Shown here piece after piece: positions 61,448 to 64,000 of a stretch of DNA of 64,000 bases; the first letter of the stretch is position 1, and every line of letters begins with the position of its first letter. The notes beneath the pieces were generated by a model. It was given only the letters and a program-made list of their open reading frames with translations. It had not been told where the DNA came from and ran no database searches. The translations under genes were made by a program, and so were the position numbers. Source of the stretch: Symsagittifera roscoffensis (lineage: Eukaryota > Xenacoelomorpha > Acoela > Convolutidae). The stretch is from NCBI RefSeq assembly GCF_963678635.1, contig NC_087067.1, positions 27,781,547 to 27,845,546 on the forward strand. The letters run 5' to 3'.

Positions 61448-62074
61448 ATGAAACTATTTGTAGCAATTTTTGTTCTTTCGCTTGTTTGCGGATTCTTGCC
61501 GAAATCAAACTCATTTTCTCAAAAGCGAGAGGGAAATTATTACCAAGTCGCGCAATCAGAGCTCGAACATTTGAGCAAACGACTTTCATACACATTTGGG
61601 TTATTGAAAGAATTTTGCGATCAGATCCTGAGAATGACGTTCATGTTGCAAGCATTTTCGAATGGAACTCTATCAGGAAATTCAAATCTGGAAAACATTG
61701 GATCTAAGATTGCAAAAAATATTGAAAAGTTGCCTCAGGAAGAAAAAAACGGCTTGGGTTTAATTCAACAACTAGCTGATGTAGTTTATCTGAAAGCAAT
61801 GATGGGCGAAAGTGTGAACGCGGAAGCTGTTATGGATACTAGTTGGAAATGGTGTTCTGGTAAAATGAAATTACTGGAAGGTGCCAGTATGTTTTACAGG
61901 CATTTTGCAGGCCAGTTAGAACTGAAAAATCCCGATAATAGTGACACGGAATTGTTCAATGAAGTTGTTTCGGACAATTTGGAGAAAATGGTTTTAGCCA
62001 TGACGTTGTTTTGCGAAGGGCTGAATGATTATTTAACTAAACTGCAAAGTGTGGTGGTTGAGTCTGAATTTTAA
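61448..62074 (+). CDS. novel secreted protein, intronless, nested in CUL4's last visible intron
   Basis: 208 residues from the ATG at 61448. Signal peptide MKLFVAIFVLSLVCGFLPKS, probably cleaved near residues 18-22. The mature part is mostly predicted helix, with one NGT site (about residue 72), only three Cys (FCDQ, WKWCSGK, LFCEGL), a Lys/Glu-rich N-terminal half and amphipathic segments (LGLIQQLADVVYLKAMMGES; LEKMVLAMTLFCEGLNDYL). I do not recognise the family; the size, helical content and signal peptide suggest a small secreted helical protein. Same strand as CUL4, 1.06 kb after exon 16. The frame is clean, so it is probably functional or very recently lost. No AATAAA within 150 nt of the stop. 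Confidence 0.65.
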   Translation: MKLFVAIFVLSLVCGFLPKSNSFSQKREGNYYQVAQSELEHLSKRLSYTFGLLKEFCDQILRMTFMLQAFSNGTLSGNSNLENIGSKIAKNIEKLPQEEKNGLGLIQQLADVVYLKAMMGESVNAEAVMDTSWKWCSGKMKLLEGASMFYRHFAGQLELKNPDNSDTELFNEVVSDNLEKMVLAMTLFCEGLNDYLTKLQSVVVESEF

Positions 62075-62499
62075 TGTTAAAAAATTGATAATTGATCGTC
62101 GTAACAAATATACTTCAAATTTAATAACATTTGGAATCAAGGAAATAATGATTTCCACAAACTTTATTTGCTCTATCATTGCCAAAGTTGGTGCTTTGCT
62201 CCATTAGTGTAATATACGAGTCCGTTTGTCCTACATAAGTTTCACTGAAATTTGTATTCACTTTGTATTCGTGTTTTAAATTTTTGTTTTCCGCACAAAA
62301 TCAGGTACCAGAAATAATGATCGGACTGGGTTGAGTGATATATCGTAAAAAAGCCCTTTCAGTCGTGATTCGAACCACATAAAAATTCTCAAATTTTCTG
62401 GTGTCGAAAAAAACCGGTTTGAAATTTTTTGACTTTTCGCCTTAACTCGAACGAATAATGCGAGCGAACAGGCTTATAATTGCTTAGGTTAATGTCTTT
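62075..62499. other. gene-free interval
   Basis: 3' flank of the secreted-protein gene; nothing recognised. Confidence 0.4.
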
Positions 62500-63140
62500 T
62501 TTAAGAGTAGTGAACATAGTGAGTACTCTTATATAGGTCTTGCTGATTTTTTTTGTATTTTTTTTCCAGGAGAAAGTCTTAAAATTTGTTCACGCTCAAT
62601 TTTTATATTTCGCAGTTTGACTCGTGATTTCTTTTTAAGATTAGTGAATTTCTTTTGTTCAAAAGAAGGCAAACTCCACTATCGAACAGCGAAATTGCAA
62701 AGGTCACGAAAAACGTGATCGACATCTAATTTCGAAAATGAAAATTAATTATTAGATTTCCCAGCGAAGTTTGAAAAAAAACAAGTAGTTTTTTTCAGTT
62801 TCTTTGCGTTCATTCTTCTTTTCCAATTTTCAATTGGCTATGTTTTCTAGACTTAATCTCTTTTTTAAGTTCACTTCAAGATCTTTTGCTCTCAGTTTCG
62901 AAAGATGAATTTAATTTTAAGATTTTCTAGTGATAAATAATTTTAACGCGGAAATAAAGTTTCTCTTAAACAGGGCCAATCTTGATTTGTTCTAGAATTT
63001 TAAAGAGCGTCAAAAGCATCTTTTTCTTTTCTTTCTTTGAAAACCGAAAGTTGAGATTTTTCAAAATCAAGTCTTTTTTTTCTGTTTACTTGCGTCCATT
63101 GACTCTTTTTCAACTGTCTGTTGGCTATGTTCTATTGATG
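62500..63140 (+). repeat. repeat family H, one copy plus a second 3' half
   Basis: TATATAGGTCTTGCTGAT, AAGGCAAACTCCACTATCGA, AAGGTCACGAAAAACGTGAT (62699), TTTCCCAGCG. A second 3' part follows at 62890-63140, ending GCGTCCATTGACTC and CAACTGTCTGTTGGCTATG. Confidence 0.8.
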
Positions 63141-63334
63141 GAGCTTCGTCAAAATAGGTTATTTGAATCAAAAAATTACCCTCATAGCCTTTTTAGATAT
63201 TAAAGGAGCTTCAGGTGATATTTTTTTCGATGTTCAAAAATCAATTGATGCTCGTTGACGAGTTGCTTACTGCATTTTGGCTCTATTTTAGTTGGTTTAG
63301 TAGTTCATCTTCCTAAGTGTGTTTGTAGGTTGTC

Positions 63335-63745
63335 ATGATTGTTTTTCAGTCTTAAGATTTGCTCACGCTCAAAATTGATTTTTCGCAATTTTACTCATAA
63401 TTTATTTTAATTCTCATTTCTTTTCCTTAGTTGAATTAAACGCAAACTCGCTTATCGAAGAGTAAAATTGTAGTGGTCGCGAAACACGTGATCGATTTCT
63501 AGTTTCGAAAGAAGATTTGATTTATCAGATTTCACCGAGGAATCAAAACTTTACATATTGATCTGATCCCGTTTTCTTAATTGAGTTAATTTATCAAAAA
63601 ATTTTAATCTTTTTTGTTAAATTTCAAAGAGGTTTAAATTAAAAGTCAGAAATTTATAAAAAATGAAATTCGAAAAATGATTCAATTAAGTCAGTATTTT
63701 TTTCCTGCGTTCATTGACTCTTATCAACTGTCTATCGGCTATTTT
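63335..63745 (+). repeat. repeat family H copy
   Basis: TTGCTCACGCTCAAAATTG, CGCAAACTCGCTTATCGAAG, GTCGCGAAACACGTGATCGA, GTTTCGAAAG, GCGTTCATTGACTCTTATCA. From here to 64,000 no coding exon was recognised; the last CUL4 exon must lie further on. Confidence 0.75.
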
Positions 63746-64000
63746 TTGTGGCAGGCTTTCCGCACTAGTTGGTCAAATTGAGCTCTAATTCAGTTGCACT
63801 CTATGAGAAAAAATATTGGTTTCACGCAAATTTTGAACTGGAATTTAGTTTCAGAAATGGAACAAAAATTAGCTGTTGATTCTTCTCCAAATTGCCCTCT
63901 CCTCTGTCCGTATCTTTCAACTTAGCCCGCAGAAATCATTATCCAAGTTTCGTGCTTTTTTTCCGCTTTATTAGGGCGCCTGATTTTGCTCCGAACATTG

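Noticed and set aside
60393-64000. Search for the last CUL4 exon (DLKKRIESLIDRDYMER-type)
   Set aside because: No matching segment found; TTATTAGGGCGCCTGATTT near the window end has an acceptor-like AG, but its reading does not fit.

Overview
This is metazoan nuclear DNA, probably from an invertebrate. It has widely spaced exons with GT-AG introns, AATAAA signals, Jockey/CR1-like LINE relics, several tRNA-derived SINE families, MITEs and a G-rich minisatellite. I cannot fix the phylum from sequence alone.

Layout. 1-7.1 kb: one uninterrupted, GC-richer reading frame (over 2,350 codons, open at the left edge), unlike its AT-rich surroundings and probably the body of a large mobile element. Its N-terminal third holds an SGNH-hydrolase-like set of motifs; no polymerase or integrase is recognisable. 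8.4-10.6 kb: a minus-strand LINE with ORF1 and an AP-endonuclease, cut off before its reverse transcriptase where the giant-ORF region begins. 11.0-11.9 kb: an intronless CREC-family (reticulocalbin/calumenin-like) EF-hand protein of the secretory pathway. 12.4-17.6 kb: decayed LINE C-termini, one in a 5'-inverted arrangement typical of twin priming, plus nested MITEs.

16.6-22.3 kb: a near-perfect 2.83-kb tandem duplication. Each copy carries the first coding exon of the main gene, a cullin-4 (CUL4) on the plus strand. I could assemble 16 coding exons (18,626 or 21,461 to 60,392) whose phases all agree, giving 813 residues. Only the last exon, about 30 residues of the winged-helix C-terminus, lies beyond the window. 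The cullin has an unusual charged/Ser-rich insertion of about 65 residues, and it keeps the neddylation lysine context.

The giant first intron of CUL4 hosts two antisense, mutually paralogous multi-exon genes for seven-helix receptor-like proteins (24.8-28.8 kb and 34.1-37.3 kb). They flank the minisatellite and a possible orphan terminal exon. The last visible intron holds an intronless gene for a novel secreted 208-residue protein and an antisense exon resembling the last exon of a receptor.

The introns are otherwise built from dispersed repeats. One family of about 0.45 kb contains a conserved TCACG-A5-CGTGA hairpin, and two SINE families share a head and a GCGAAG/CTTCGC tail hairpin. Nearly all recognised copies lie in the same orientation as CUL4. 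CUL4 would be the scaffold of a CRL4 (DDB1-ROC1) ubiquitin ligase. Nothing ties the nested genes to it functionally; they look like passengers in its introns.
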